Part shown: positions 1-12,545 of the stretch, piece after piece
Layout: the number at the start of each line of letters is the position of its first letter
How positions within the stretch are numbered: position 1 is the first letter of the stretch
Source of the DNA: Heliopora coerulea
Lineage: Eukaryota > Cnidaria > Anthozoa > Scleralcyonacea > Helioporidae
Length of the DNA stretch: 64,000 nucleotides
Direction of reading: 5' to 3'
Assembly (NCBI GenBank): GCA_030142905.1
Contig: JASJOG010000053.1
Span: 1,012,501-1,076,500 of the forward strand
The notes under the pieces: model-generated
Databases searched by the model: none
The model's input: the letters and a program-made list of their open reading frames with translations, nothing else
What the model was told of the DNA's origin: nothing
Made by a program: the position numbers and the translations under genes

Positions 1-142
1 ATATCATGACAAAAACTTTAGTCTGAAAAACATTTTTCTCACTTCTTTCAAAATTTCAGTCAGTAAGAAATCCATGAATTCAGGTAGAAACTGGAGAAAC
101 CAAATTAGCTTGAAATATCTTAAATTTTACTATTTTATATAG

Positions 143-3100
143 ATCCAACTGATTGAGGAGCAGTCTGTGATGTTACAGCGAGTAGAGTCACAAGCAAGGG
201 CACTGAGTGTCAGGGAACTGGAAAGACTTCACCAAACACAACAACGCGTGAATGAGCAAAAGTCAAAGCGCCATGAGCTAGTTGGAAAGCAGCTAGAACT
301 AGCTAAAGAGAGACAGCAAAATGATCACGAAGTGGCTCAACTGAAATTACAAATGGAAATCTTGCACAGTGAAGAAGTTAAATTTGTTCAACTTGTTGAA
401 AAGAAGAAGAAATTAAAGAAGATGTTAAAAGATGCTGAAGAAAGATTAAAAAAGGTTCAGGAACAGCCAAATGTGTCTCTTGTCACAGACAGTCCTATTG
501 GTCCTGAGGATTCCAAGTACAGATACAATGCCAGCTCTATTTTGTCAAGCTTGAGATTTCTCCTGCCACTGTCACACCGCCGTATGGGAATTATTGCAGA
601 GCTTCTTCGTGCCACAGAGCAACCTTTGCCAGATCAAACTCCAGTTGTTTACATTGATCGGCGAATATCTTTGGCTGAACGACTTAGCTGTCCAAGGAAG
701 TCTGTGTTTTATCAGATATTTGAGGAATTAAAGGGTGAAAATATGAGCTTCAGGTTTGTGTCCTTTGAGTATTTATGAAAGAAACAAAAAAAAATTATTG
801 CCTTCATGTGGTTTAAAATTTGTAGTGAGTGGTAGTTTACATTTAGTGCTGGGTAGTGTTGTGCCAGTAATTGTATTTGATTTAACCTAATTAATTTTCA
901 GGTGGAGCAAGCGTAAATGTGACCAGTGGTGGGAAGTGAAATTTGTCGGAGAAGGGATTATAGATCAGGTGAGTCATGGGAGATGTACATGTGATGTTGG
1001 AAGCCTAAAGATAAAAAAAACACAAGGAAAAATTAAGTTTTTTGTTTTCTTAAGAATTCAGATCCATCCTGCATCTGGAGCTAATTGACTAATTTGACTT
1101 CTAGGTCTACTTTGCCTAAGTCTATCCTCTTTATAAACATAAATAAAGGAATGATCAAATCAATTGGATCAAAGATACATGTGCTCTGAGTTGACCCAGA
1201 AAATACAGTAGGAAGGTGAAGCAATTGAGTTTAAGAGTGGTTTGGACGAAGCTAAATCGAATTCATTTGAGTCAAGTTTATTAAACCATTAGTTTTCAGA
1301 CTCAAAAAAAAAAAAGTTGGGTACAAGAGTCAAAGCGTAAAGTTGCTCTATATTACATCAGTTAAGTTGTGTTTTTGTATGTTCCAAATAGGGTGGAGGT
1401 TTTCGTGATTCTTTGGCAGAGCTTTCAGATGAACTTTGTCCTCAAGGTTCCGACATCACCCAAATTTTACCACTCTTTGTTAGATCAGTCAATCAAAGGG
1501 TAAGATATTGTGAAGTTATTATCTAATTTAGACAAATGAATCCTAAATGAGTTTTATAATTTCAGAAAAGTCACGTGTCAGCATACTGTACCCCATCCAA
1601 CACACTGATGTTACTGCTGGTCAAGGACATAAATCCTGGGGGGGATCGGGGGACATATCCCCCCACTTTTTGGACAGAGGGGGATACATATATAATTATC
1701 CCCCCCACTTTTTGCAAAGTTCATGACAACTGAAGCCTAATTTCTGTTCCCTCAGTGCTTATGGTTCCATGTTTACCTTTATGATTTTCCGATATAACCT
1801 TTTTAAGCCCCAATTTTTACCTAGGTATTGTTGGTTCGAATACCTGACAAATTATGAAAATTTGCCAAGTTATTTTACAGTCAGATCGTTCTTCTTTGGA
1901 CACCATTTGTAAACAATCAGAAATACTTTGTTTAGTCATACTATAACGTCTTTGTTGCTGTTTAGCGGAAATGCATGGCTTCGTTTCAAAGGTTTGAATG
2001 TTGTTCCAAAGAAACAATGCCGGAAAATGCATTTCATAAACATTAGATTTAAAAAAAAAAACTTTCAGAGGGAATGCCTCCACATTGCTTGGCCGCTCCG
2101 TCCCCCCCACTTTTAGGAAGCGATTGTCGCCCTTGCTGCTGGTTGCAGCCAACCCTACAGGATTCAAAATGCAGACATCATCCCTGTTTTAGGCCATTTA
2201 CAATATCAGCAAATGTAATTCCATTGCTATAACAGTCACCATGCAACCCCACATTTGGTGTGCAGCACTTCTAAAGTCTCATATCAATTGGAAGTACAAA
2301 ACCAATGAAAAGAAGATGACATTTTAAAGTTTAAAGCCCTGGCCATCATGAATGCACACAGCAGTTCATGTTAGTTCACCTATACTTACAGACTTCTGAG
2401 CTGAAAAAGACAGATATATCATTCTACCCAATTTTAATACAAAGTATTAAACTTTTGTGGACAGTGCAACTGCTCTAAAGAACATAAAGTAGGTAACTAG
2501 TAGGAAGAAAAAACTTTGAAATAGTTTGTCAAATAAAAATTTTTTTTTTAAAAAAAAAAAGAAAATTCTTGACTCATTGTTAGTGTATTGATGCTTTGTA
2601 CCAATCATTTGTCTTTCATAACAGGATCAAGTTGGAGAGTACCGTGACTGTTTTGTGCCAAACCCTTCATTCAAGAACATGAAAATGTTTTTCTGGTTAG
2701 GAAAGCTTATGGGTGCTGCATATCGTAGTGATGAAAGCCTGACATTGTCCTTCCCTCCATTTGTTTGGAAATTACTAGCTGGAGAGCATGTGACTTGGTG
2801 CACAGACTTTGCTGGTGTTGACGAGGCTTCTGTGAACCTAATTAGTAAGTACAGTACAGGTTAATAAATACCTAGAGAGAGAAATAGTAAAAGTGTCTGT
2901 GACATGTTTGTGGAAGTTGTCACAATTCTCCCAGGTTCAAACCATTTACTTTAAAAGTGTCTATGTCAAAGTTCTTAAGTTAAAAAAAAAAAGAAAGAAA
3001 AGAAAGCTACATTTGTAATAAAGTAGATTTGAAAGTTTACACAAGCTAAACTCTTCAGTAATTTTACACACACAATCAATGCTGCCAAAATGTAGCAGCT

Positions 3101-5469
3101 GTACATATAGTCTGAAAACATTAAAAACTGAAAGTAACTCTACTAAAGTTCAAAGAATGTTTAACTTAATTTAAAGCTTTTGAAACCCTGTTACAGTATA
3201 TTTTAACAAGATATACCAGTATTGTACTTACTGTGTGCTAAGAATTATGGTTGAATTTGCAATTTTTCATATTTTTTGGTGTGGCAAATTCTATTCTTCA
3301 CCTAATATTTGACCAGCATATGGTCTGATTCAGGCTTAACATTTCAATTAAATGCTGTTGCTCAACTGAGTAGTAAATACAGTGGCTGAGCAGAAAGAGG
3401 AGGAGGGCATGCTTACAAAAATTTTATTTCTTCTTAATAGGTAACATTGAGGCAGTTTCTGCGGAAGAGTTTTCTGAAATTTATGCAGCTGAGCTTGACT
3501 TCACCACAGCATTCAGTGATGGTACTGTTGTTGAAGTAAAGGAGGGAGGTAACCAGGTTCAGGTCAATTACGAGGATTGTGTTGAGTACTGTAAACTGGT
3601 GAAGAAGACAAGGATGATGGAGTCTATAACTCAGGTGTGTTTTGTAATATCAATCTGGAGGGATATTGTTTGACCCTGGAGTCAAGTTTTGAGAAGTAAC
3701 ATATTTTATTACATGGTTGTGGCAGCAAGCAGTCTGAATATGGAAATCTGGCAATTTCATTGGTTCATAAGTAGTCGGATATTTTTCTGTATTGCCTACT
3801 CAGGGGAGGATTTTAAAAAAGTCTTGCTTTTGTTGAATAAAAATTAAAATTTTTGACAACGTATAATTTGAAAATGTGTTACAATCAGAAATGTGAAACT
3901 AACCATGTAGATTGAAGTTAGTAAAGAATTTTTTTTATGAAATGAGGACCAAATTGCAAGTCTTTTTTTAATGTTTTGTCCCTTGGCAGTTGCCATTTAT
4001 ATTTCAGTAAAGTCATACAATAAACTACTTATTGATCTCACTTGTTTGGTCTGTACTGGCAAAATACTGGACCTTAAAAGTTGTTTTATTTCTTTTTTCT
4101 GTCCACTCACAAATTGTGGATTATTTTTCAATGCTCTGAATCAGTCATGATAGAAAATGCCTGAAATTTGATGTATTATTAGTATACAGTGACATCTTTT
4201 TGGCTTACCATTGTGGCTGATAGCCTAGACATATATATGCACTGAAGCTAAAATAAACTGGGATTCCTTAAAAATAACATAAAAATGTTTAAAATCATCT
4301 TAAATCATTTCTGAAATATATTTTTCAGGTAAAAGCTATGCGTGATGGTTTGTTGTCAGTAATTCCACAGTCACTGCTTGAATTAATCACATTCCAAGAG
4401 TTGGAGAGGGGAGTTTGTGGATACAATGAAATATCACTTTCTCAGCTTAAAGAATCTGGTAAGTCCTGGTAGAAATACTGTGCATGTACCAGTACTGCCA
4501 TTTGGATTACACTTTTAGATTTAGAAATTCAAATGGCAACCTAATGCACAGTTTTAGTGAGATGTTGTAGTCTTTCACTTTTCCAGTAATACCATTTTCT
4601 TAACCCCCACAATGAACATCTGCATTAGTTTTATGACAACAGCTTGGATTAGAAATATGACAATCTTTGAGAACTTCTTCAGTTTACAAGTAGGATACAG
4701 TATGTGAATGTATGTTACATTACCAATAATATATAACCAAAAGCTCAAACTACAGCATGACAATTTTTCTCTTCTGTCTTTGGGAAGTGGAAGAATGTTC
4801 CATTGTGCACAAAATGGATTAAAGCTTGGTATCCAGTTTTCAGACTAAACTGTAAACATCACTGTACTAGTCTAAGATCACTTGTCTATTTTTTCTTTAC
4901 AATGCAGTTCATTATGGTGATGAGTTGTCAGCCGACTCAGAATGTGTACTCCAATTGTGGAAGGTATTGGAAAGCTTCACAACGGAGGATCGCAGTAGAT
5001 TTCTTCGCTTTGTAACAGGAAGGAAACGACTACCAGCACGCATAACTCTTTCACAAATGTGTGGAGAGAAAGACACTTTACCAAGTGCTTCAACTTGTGC
5101 CAGTACACTGATGTTACCATCTTATTCCTCTGTTCAAGTTGCAGGGAAGAAAATGAGGTAAATTTTCTCTAGTTTTCTTTTAAATTATTTGTCATTTCTA
5201 AAAACTCGGTTTTCATGGATACCAATTTACCTTACTCCCACAACTTCCTTTGTCATTTATGCAAACCCTTTCCAGTTTTTTATCCTTAAATCTTAAAACT
5301 TGTAGTTTAGGCCTGACCTTCCAGACAAGAACAATGATAATGATCCATCACAGTTGACAAGCTATAACACCATACAAAATGAATATTCCTAATGACCATT
5401 ATACATCTTTCTTGCAGGTATGCTATTTACAACTGTGTTGCTATTGATACAGATACAAGTCCTTGGTGA
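143..5469 (+). CDS. HECTD4: HECT-domain E3 ubiquitin ligase, HECTD4-like, 3' part
   Basis: Exons 143-753, 902-968, 1392-1499, 2625-2844, 3441-3634, 4329-4458, 4908-5157 and 5418-5469 join in frame into 543 residues plus stop; the 5' part lies left of the window. The first ~100 residues are a charged Gln/Glu/Lys/Arg-rich coiled coil. A HECT domain follows, from about [14 protein letters not shown] through the N-lobe ([15 protein letters not shown]) to the C-lobe. The catalytic Cys, which takes ubiquitin from E2 as a thioester, is in [16 protein letters not shown] (codon 5096-5098). RLPA before it and the terminal [17 protein letters not shown] fit my memory of the HECTD4 C-terminus better than other HECT subfamilies, so the family is near certain and the subfamily probable. 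It is convergent with the next gene. Its 1500-2624 intron holds a hAT MITE; the 5'-most exon shown starts behind an AG acceptor, so no start codon is expected here. Confidence 0.9.
1622..2135. mobile_element. hAT-type MITE with perfect 8-bp TSD
   Basis: A 514-bp element in the HECT-gene intron. It is bounded by the direct repeat CTGCTGGT at 1614-1621 and 2136-2143, an exact 8-bp target-site duplication. Imperfect inverted ends begin CAAGGACATAAATC on the left and CAAGGGCGACAATC on the right (reverse complement), followed inward by G-rich/C-rich blocks (CCCCCCCACTTTT). There is no transposase coding capacity: the overlapping open frames (1817-2167 and 1928-2116) run through the C-tracts and match nothing I know. 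An 8-bp TSD with CA-starting ends fits the hAT superfamily; P or Merlin elements also make 8-bp TSDs. Confidence 0.8.
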
Positions 5470-6354
5470 CTTGTCATACAGTGAACATCAATGCAACAAA
5501 CGTAACAAACACCAAGATATGTTAAGGGTGTAACCAGAACACTTTTCTGGACCTCAGCTTAAAAAGTATTATTGTACTGTAATTTTTCTTCATATGTAAA
5601 CTTGAACATGAGAAAACTAAATTGTTTATAATAGATACTCATATTATATACATAGCTATAACTGTTTGACAAATTATACCAAATGTAATCAACATTGGAA
5701 TTATTATTTATTCCTGTCCTAAATTTGAGTGATTGGTCTTGTTTAATCAAAAAATAATAATTAAAATACTTCCACTCACTGTTGACTTGGAAAAAAAGGC
5801 CAGAACACAAAGGGCAGGTTACAAGACTGCAACAGCCAAAGGGCTGACAAACATTAAATTTGTACATTTTATTTGCACACAATTATTATACTACATAATG
5901 TTCCTGATTCAGCAAATTTATGTTGACTAAATTGCCTTATATAAAACTTAAATATTATGAACACTGTATTTGTTAAAGTTTTTAACTTGTTACCATTGCA
6001 TAGCAATAGTTATATATAACATGTGAAATATCACTTTCTGAGAGTGGTAAATAAACATATTCCAATATGATAGAACAAAAGATGAAAACTGAACTCAACC
6101 AGTTACAAAGGAAGCGTAGTGGTTGAGGGGAGTACGTAGATGTGTTTCTATGGTATGACTGATGACTGTGTTGAGGCTGAATTATTTCCTTGTAAGACCA
6201 AATCAAGTCCACTTCAACAGAAGTGCATCCACTAATTTAACTGTAAGTTCATACTTCAGTGTCTCAGCAACTTCAGTTCATCCCAAATGGTATTAACGTG
6301 GCTTTCAGAACATAATTTATCAATCGCCATTCCCAGCAGTATATGACCAATTGT
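5470..6354. other. Convergent intergenic 3' region
   Basis: 885 bp between the stop codons of two convergent genes. It holds an AATAAA on the + strand (6050-6055), usable by the HECT gene, and AATAAA on the - strand (+ strand TTTATT at 5707-5712 and 5868-5873), usable by the gene at 6355-8798. No other coding or RNA feature was seen. Confidence 0.5.
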
Positions 6355-8798
6355 TCATCTTTGTAATTGCTCACTTGTTTTCCTTCCCTTCTTGTGGCTA
6401 TTTTTGTCATGGCCTTTGGGAGCTTTATAAGGTAGGCATCTGCGGCACACACGTACACAGCTAGATCCGTCTTCAAACAAGTGCACGATTTCTTTAGGAG
6501 CATAAGACAGTTGATAGCAACTGTAGGATTTCTGGACTGGTTGCATGCATAGCTCACAGACAATTCCAGTCTGTCCTTTCAAAAGTTTTTGAACTATATA
6601 AACCAAGTAATTTGAAATCAGTTAATCTGGTGTACCTCAAATTATAATTTAAATCTCTTCGTATTTCATGATGCAATTTTGGTAAACGTATGCTGTGTTG
6701 AAAATGTTGGCAAGGCATTTTTTTTCCAGAACATGAAGGGAAAAAATCAAATTGCAAATCTGGGAAATTTTTGGAGACATTCAAGTAGTTGTTCTGTACG
6801 TGACAGAATCCATTACAACTTTAGGAAAGGCAATGCTCTGTGCTTTAGTTACTTACATTTCATGCTTCTTCTTGACTTTGCATTCTTTGAAGGAGAGTAA
6901 GACTCAAACTGCAAATTCTCAGAAATGCATGGTGAATTACTTGGTGTGCTTGCACGAGATGGTACAGGAACCGAAGAAGGTGACAGTCTGTAAAAATAGT
7001 CATGATGAGACACAAAAATCAACCAAAATTAGCAAGTAACTTATTTTAACTCTTCAGTTGCAAAGATGGTGAAAGTGTCTCCCTTTCCCAAGTAAAACTA
7101 AGGCATTTAGGCAAAAATCAATTATGGTATAGGCATTTTTAGCAGCCTTGTGGTCACTGGGTTAACACCGGAGCATTTTTCCCAGCTTAACAAACTAGTC
7201 CATTAGTAAAACACCACAGTTTCCAACGGTTGCTTCCAAGATTAGGAGCTAATCTTGTCGGATTAGCTTTAGGGGTTGTCTATTGGATTATTTGAACAAG
7301 TGCTTACTTACAACGTGCAACTGTAGCGTTTTATAAGAGGCATTGCTATTCTTCGTTTAGCCAAGTTTGTTTGAAAGTCGAGAAATCTAAGGTTTCGACT
7401 ACTGGGGGGGTCAATTTTTCACACAATTTTAGACACGAAGTGTATTTGTAATAAAACTTTACGGACAAGCAACACGACCACGGTTGCTACGGTACGCCCG
7501 CCGAAGGCGCTACAGCATAGCAACGCGTCTCGTCAATTTTTGTTGGAAAATAAGAAAAAAAAACCTTCGAAGGAAGTCATGGGGGCTTTCTGGACAAATA
7601 TGGCACGAGATATGCTGTCGATGCGTGTCATTTGAAAGCTACTCGCGTCAGGAGTCATTTTATTCGGTTACAAATGTTGAATAAAAAATGCGCTTCGTCG
7701 CATACCCTCACTACGGATGGAAGTTACTTCCCCCCAAGTATCGCGCGAAGATTAGCACAAACGAATAATAAGCAATTGTTTACATTTGCAACCCACTTTG
7801 AATGATAAAACGACCTGAAATAGAGCAATTGATTTAACATACCTCAGTTCGTCAACGCTGCCGAGGCGCGCTTCTTCAAACAGTGAATCCGCAGAAGATA
7901 CAGACATCGAGTCTAGATTTGTTGGTGACATTTCGCTCTGTTCTTTGCTCAGTTCTTCAGCACTCTTCACCGACGTGCCATAACTGTCAAATAGCGAATT
8001 ATTGACGTTCAATCCCATGAAATCTTCTGCTTTATCGTTGAAACATCGCAGTACATGATCATTTACAACTATGCGAGACGAGTCATTTAAGTAGAATTTA
8101 TCGTTAGAAATACTAGTGGGAGATTTTGGGTTCTCAGAGCGGTATTGCTTGCTCAAGTTGATGAGATGTTGAGCGAATGAGACGCCGGAGTGTCCGTCGA
8201 ATTTATTGCTGTCGTTGTTGACATTGGGCGAGTGGTTCCGGGCTGTCAGTTCTTGGGTAACTTTACCGCGGGAGACATCCGCGCATTCTTTCGCCACCCC
8301 AGCACTCCTGGTTTTCTTTGAATGTATCTCTTCATAAAGCGCATTTCTAGCGTTCATTTCATTATGCGAAGCTTTTTCTGTAAATGAACCCTTGTTGGTG
8401 TCTAGCTCTGACGGTTCGTGGTCATCGCAAAGCTTCACGGATGCCGCTGTAGCCAGCGCAACCTCTTGATCCACTTCTCGCACACCTCGGTCAACATTCG
8501 AAACTGATTCCTCTTCAGACATTTTCTCGCCCTCCGATATCTCACTGATGCTGTCTGTGAGTTCGCTGTCAAAGCCTTCCTCAGAATGTTTGTCTTTAAG
8601 AGCAACTCCGCAACCTCCCGCGAAATTAAAGTTCAACGGTGATGAAATACAGATTTGAGATTCGTTGCCTAACTGGACGGCCAAAACGTTAAGACCACGC
8701 AACAGCTCACTCTTACTCAGGGCAATTTCTCTCAGCTTTATCGCTGCCTCCGGCGAGACAGTGAAACTCACCCTAACGCTTTTTTCTTGGCCGCTCAT
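6355..8798 (-). CDS. NCOA6-like N-terminal domain protein with Cys-pair C-terminus
   Basis: Three exons on the minus strand, 8798-7843, 6987-6857 and 6593-6355, give 441 residues. Residues 7-50 (SVRVSFTVSPEAAIKLREIA...GLNVLAVQLG) align with the NCOA6 segment SVRVTFNIPREAAERLRILA...LGILSVQI, the N-terminal domain of this nuclear-receptor coactivator and MLL3/4-complex subunit. The middle is acidic, Ser-rich and probably disordered. The last exon encodes CELC and CRRC pairs 37 residues apart, a likely zinc site, then a Lys-rich tail ending SEQLQR. The start chosen is the first ATG (8798); the frame stays open about 21 codons upstream without another ATG, so an upstream exon cannot be excluded. 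Human NCOA6 is over 2,000 residues, so this is either a short relative or a different protein sharing the domain. A role in chromatin or transcription is inferred. Confidence 0.7.
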
Positions 8799-9522
8799 TT
8801 TAGACCCGTTCAACGCCACAAACGTCTTTCGGAAGGCGACTCCAGCTGCGTGTGAAGCTCAAAAAGTTCACGACATTCGACTCCAAGAATTTCAACTGAT
8901 CATCAGTGATTTCCGTTAGTGTCAAGACCTGACACCTCCTTATTAGGTGTTATCTGAAAGCCACGTTACTCGCAAGTTAACCCGTCCGAAAAACTGTAAA
9001 GCGAAAACGTGTTGACCGTAGGTCATGAAAAATTGTTTTGACTTAGGCCTTAGCCGGACTTTGAGAAAGAAAGGAAGTAAAACGTGGTTTTTGTTGACAA
9101 CCATGGGAAACCGGTGGTAGAAAAGGACAAGAACAGAAACTTTCCATGATGGTCTGAAATAGAAAAGGACAAGGCACGCCCCAATTGGCTAATAAGGAGG
9201 AGGATGCCACTCTTCCATGTCAGCGAGAGGTTTATAAACCGTTAGACCACAACCAGGGTGACGCAAGAACAAAGGAAGAGATAAGCAAACAATTGAGTAT
9301 AACCTCCGGCTACGAAAAACCACATGACCACGCATTGTTCTGTGCGAGCGCTGTCTAACCTTGAAGGTGGAAGCAACAAAATTTTCACGTGGTCACACGT
9401 TGTTTTCGATCATCTGTTTAAACATTCATGCTATAAACTGATAAATTGGATGTTTCATGATCAAGGTTCAAGCTCCATGCTTGTAAGTTAATGAAATTTC
9501 GGAAAGCCCATCAGTTTCACAC
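8799..9522. promoter_or_regulatory. Upstream region of the NCOA6-like gene
   Basis: 724 bp between the start of the minus-strand gene and the LINE fragment. It should contain that gene's promoter and 5' UTR. I see no clear TATA box or other defined element, and no convincing coding sequence on either strand. Confidence 0.35.
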
Positions 9523-11034
9523 ATGACGCCACAGATTATGGCCCGAATCTCGCCAATCTTTAAATCTGGAGATAAAGAGGATTGTAGCAACTATCGACCG
9601 ATATCTGTTTTGTCAGTCGTTTCTAAATTATTTGAGAAGCTGGTGTATGAGCAACTCGACACATATCTAACCCAAAATAATGTTCTTACACGTTGCCAGT
9701 CTGGATTTCGTAGAGGCCACTCCACTGCCACATCTTTACTGAATACAAGCGATACTTGGTTAATATTGATCGTGGTCTTGTAAATGGTGTTATGTTTCTT
9801 GATTTAAAAAAGGCATTTGACACCATAGACCACAATATACTAATAAAAAAATTGGAGTTATATGGAGTTAGAGGTGTCGCATTGCAATGGTTCATCTCGT
9901 ATCTGAGTAATCGTGGTCAAGTTTGTAAGGTCGGTAAAACCCTTTCTTCTATGGAGAATGTAAAAACTGGAGTTCCACAAGGGTCAAATCTCGGTCCTTT
10001 GTTATTCCTAATTTATATAAATGATCTACCTAACTGCCTAAACAATTCCACCCCTAGTTTATTTGCTGATGATACTAATTTTACTGTAACTGGAACCTCC
10101 TCCCAAGAAATTGAAGAAAAATTAAATAGAGAAATAAATAACGTGCATTCCTGGCTGCTAGCAAACAAGTTATCATTGAATGTTAGCAAGACCGAATATA
10201 TGATTATTGAATCTAAGCAAAGAATATCACGCATTGAAACCGACCCTCGTGTTTCCATTAACGATCAAGTTATCGATCGTGTAGGCAACACCAAAACACT
10301 AGGTGTATTCATTGATGAGAATATATCATGGAAAACGCATATTGAACATGTTTGCAAAAAAGTCTCCAAAGGAATAGGTGTTTTACGGAGAGTAAAGGAT
10401 GTAATTAGTAAAGAATGTTTGGAAAGGTTATATAAGGCTTTAGTGCTACCTCATTTGGATTATTGTTCCCTCGTATGGGACAACTGTGCCAACGACCTAA
10501 AAACACGGTTGCAAAAACTTCAGAACAAAGCAGCTCGTGTAATCACGGGAGACAGTTACTACTCATCAGCAACTAACACCTTGAAGAAATTGGGATGGAA
10601 TACGCTTCAATGCAGAAGGGATGAACAGTTGTTGTCACTAATTAACAAGTGCATGAGTGGAAACTCCCAATTAAGCCACTTATTTCATGTGCTAAATCGG
10701 GACTGTTATGATTTGAGAAGTAATAACACTAAATTGCATTTACCCAAACCGAACACAAATGCCATGAAAAGAACTCTTGGGTATCGAGGTGCCATGATCT
10801 GGAACTCCTTCTCTTAAAACAATTACACATCTTATTTTAATGGTCAAGATCTCTAACTTTTACCATTTTTATTCTTGTACATAGTATTTTAGCTGTAGAT
10901 ATTCCATTTTAGTTGTAAAATATATTCTCTTAATTATTACGTATTTTACTACACGGCCCTATGAAAAGCAACCTCTTGTTGGATGATCAGGTTACCGTGT
11001 CTAAAGATGCTTAAATAAATAAATAAATAAATTA
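9523..11034 (+). mobile_element. 5'-truncated non-LTR retrotransposon (LINE) with frameshifted reverse transcriptase
   Basis: Translated pieces show a reverse transcriptase in order: NYRPISVLSVVSKLFEKL, QSGFRRGHSTATSLL, then in another frame FLDLKKAFDTIDH, VPQGSNLGPLLFLIYINDLP, the catalytic FADDTN (YADD-type) and the thumb. The frame changes between about 9750 and 9765, and the 3' part ends at TAA 10815-10817. Endonuclease and ORF1 regions are missing, so the copy is 5' truncated and dead. The 3' UTR runs to an (AAAT)n tail at about 11010-11032, typical of CR1/L2/jockey-like LINEs. No TSD was identified. Orientation is opposite to the neighbouring NCOA6-like gene. Confidence 0.88.
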
Positions 11035-11166
11035 TGATTGAAATATTTCCGCAAATTAAAGAAAAGATGTAAACATCTCAAAGTTTCCAAGGCGTTTATT
11101 CGTTGTATCATCTGCAAATCTTTGTAGACCGGGGCCATCCTTTGGTATTTTACTCTGACAAAAGTC

Positions 11167-12501
11167 CAGTGGCGGCGGAAGATGGTTTATATTGAGGGGG
11201 GGCTAAATCTTTAAAAGCAAGCACGACAGGGGGTGCATTCCGCTTACATCTGGCCATAATTTCTGAGCTTTAAATCAAGAAATGCACGGTACATTTTTCG
11301 ACATAGTAATGTCATTCACGACGATTTAATAAAGGACAAAATGTTTCAGCATAGGAGTAATTAACTTAAAAACGGAACCGTGGACCAAACTAATCATTTG
11401 CCACCTATACTGCGCTACGTAGATATACAAACGAAGAAAATGTATAATCTATGCTATATAATCTGTTATCTGTAGTCTATCATCTATAATCTGTAATGTA
11501 TTGTGCAATTTTTATATGAAAGCAAAGCAGCCAAGCAACAGTACTCATGAAATTTAGCAAATATTGAAATTCGCCAAAGAACGCCTTGAGTCGACTGTTT
11601 GCTTCGGTGAAATCTCTTGCAATGCGACGCTGATGAGATCAAGATCATCCGCCCTTTGCTTATGTGTGTGCAGGAGGACGGCATGGTTGAGCCTTTTCTG
11701 TGTCATGGTTGACTGCAGGTAATTCTTGAGTATTCGTGGTCAATGTCAGTCCTGAGAATAGCTAAAGCCTCTTTCTCATATTTAACACAAAGATCGTGCG
11801 ATGGTCACACGACACAAGGTTTTTTAGTCATGAGGTTATCGTACGATTATGAGAACATAACAGTCACTGTTATCGTGGAAATCGTAGCTGTCGTGGAACG
11901 TGAGTCGTGGAATTAGGTATGGATTCTACTTTAAAGACTGGTTCTCATATCATCATAACAAACGTACGATTATCGCACGACCTTTACGATTATATGAGAA
12001 CCAGGCTTAGCTCTAAATCTCTAATTGCCGAACTGAATCAATCAATCGATGGCTGATCTTGACATCGAGATACGTAAATATAAGCGTAGAAACTGATTTG
12101 TGACCAAGGAAACTGTTGTCACGTTTGCAGCAAAAAAGTAGTCAGTCATGCAGTTTATTCAGAACGATAATACTGAAACAACTGTAGGAGCCGATCTGGC
12201 GATTTATTCAAATTTAGTAGCCGCCGCAGCTGAATTTTACAAGCCATTGTGTCTATTTCACGCACAACCTCTAGCCCTAGTATCGCAGCAAGCTCGACAA
12301 ATTAAACTTTTCCAAAGGTTACCTTCACTTTTACAGTTCGCAATAGATGCTTGACAACTTCTTAATCTATAATATACAGTAGTTAAAGCGAAGAATAATT
12401 TTATATTTCTGAGCCTAAAATATTGGGGGGCTTAGCCCCTCCACCAGAAATATTAGGGGGTCTATAGCCCCCTTAGCCCCCCCCCTATTCCGCCGCCTTT
12501 G
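11167..12501. mobile_element. hAT-like non-autonomous element, TIR CAGTGGCGGCGGAA
   Basis: The left end CAGTGGCGGCGGAA (11167) is mirrored by TTCCGCCGCCTTTG ending at 12501; the last few bases have diverged from the expected CACTG. Both ends continue into G-run/C-run blocks (GAGGGGGGGCTAA and TTAGCCCCCCCCC). The flanks CAAAAGTC (11159-11166) and CAAAGGCC (12502-12509) match 6/8, as expected for an aged 8-bp hAT duplication. The interior 1.3 kb has no recognisable transposase; the 62-68-codon open frames look like chance. It lies directly left of another hAT-like element. Confidence 0.65.
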
Positions 12502-12545
12502 CAAAGGCCATTTTGTTGGAAGGAATAAAGTATCAACGTTACATC

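Noticed and set aside
7484..7684. Basic 66-codon frame in the NCOA6-like gene's intron
   Set aside because: Opposite strand to the gene, Arg-rich from codon composition, no homology recognised.
8819..8919. Upstream extension of the NCOA6-like gene, including a second open frame at about 8820-8950
   Set aside because: The extension has no ATG; the other frame ends before the domain. Left as possible 5' UTR or upstream exon.
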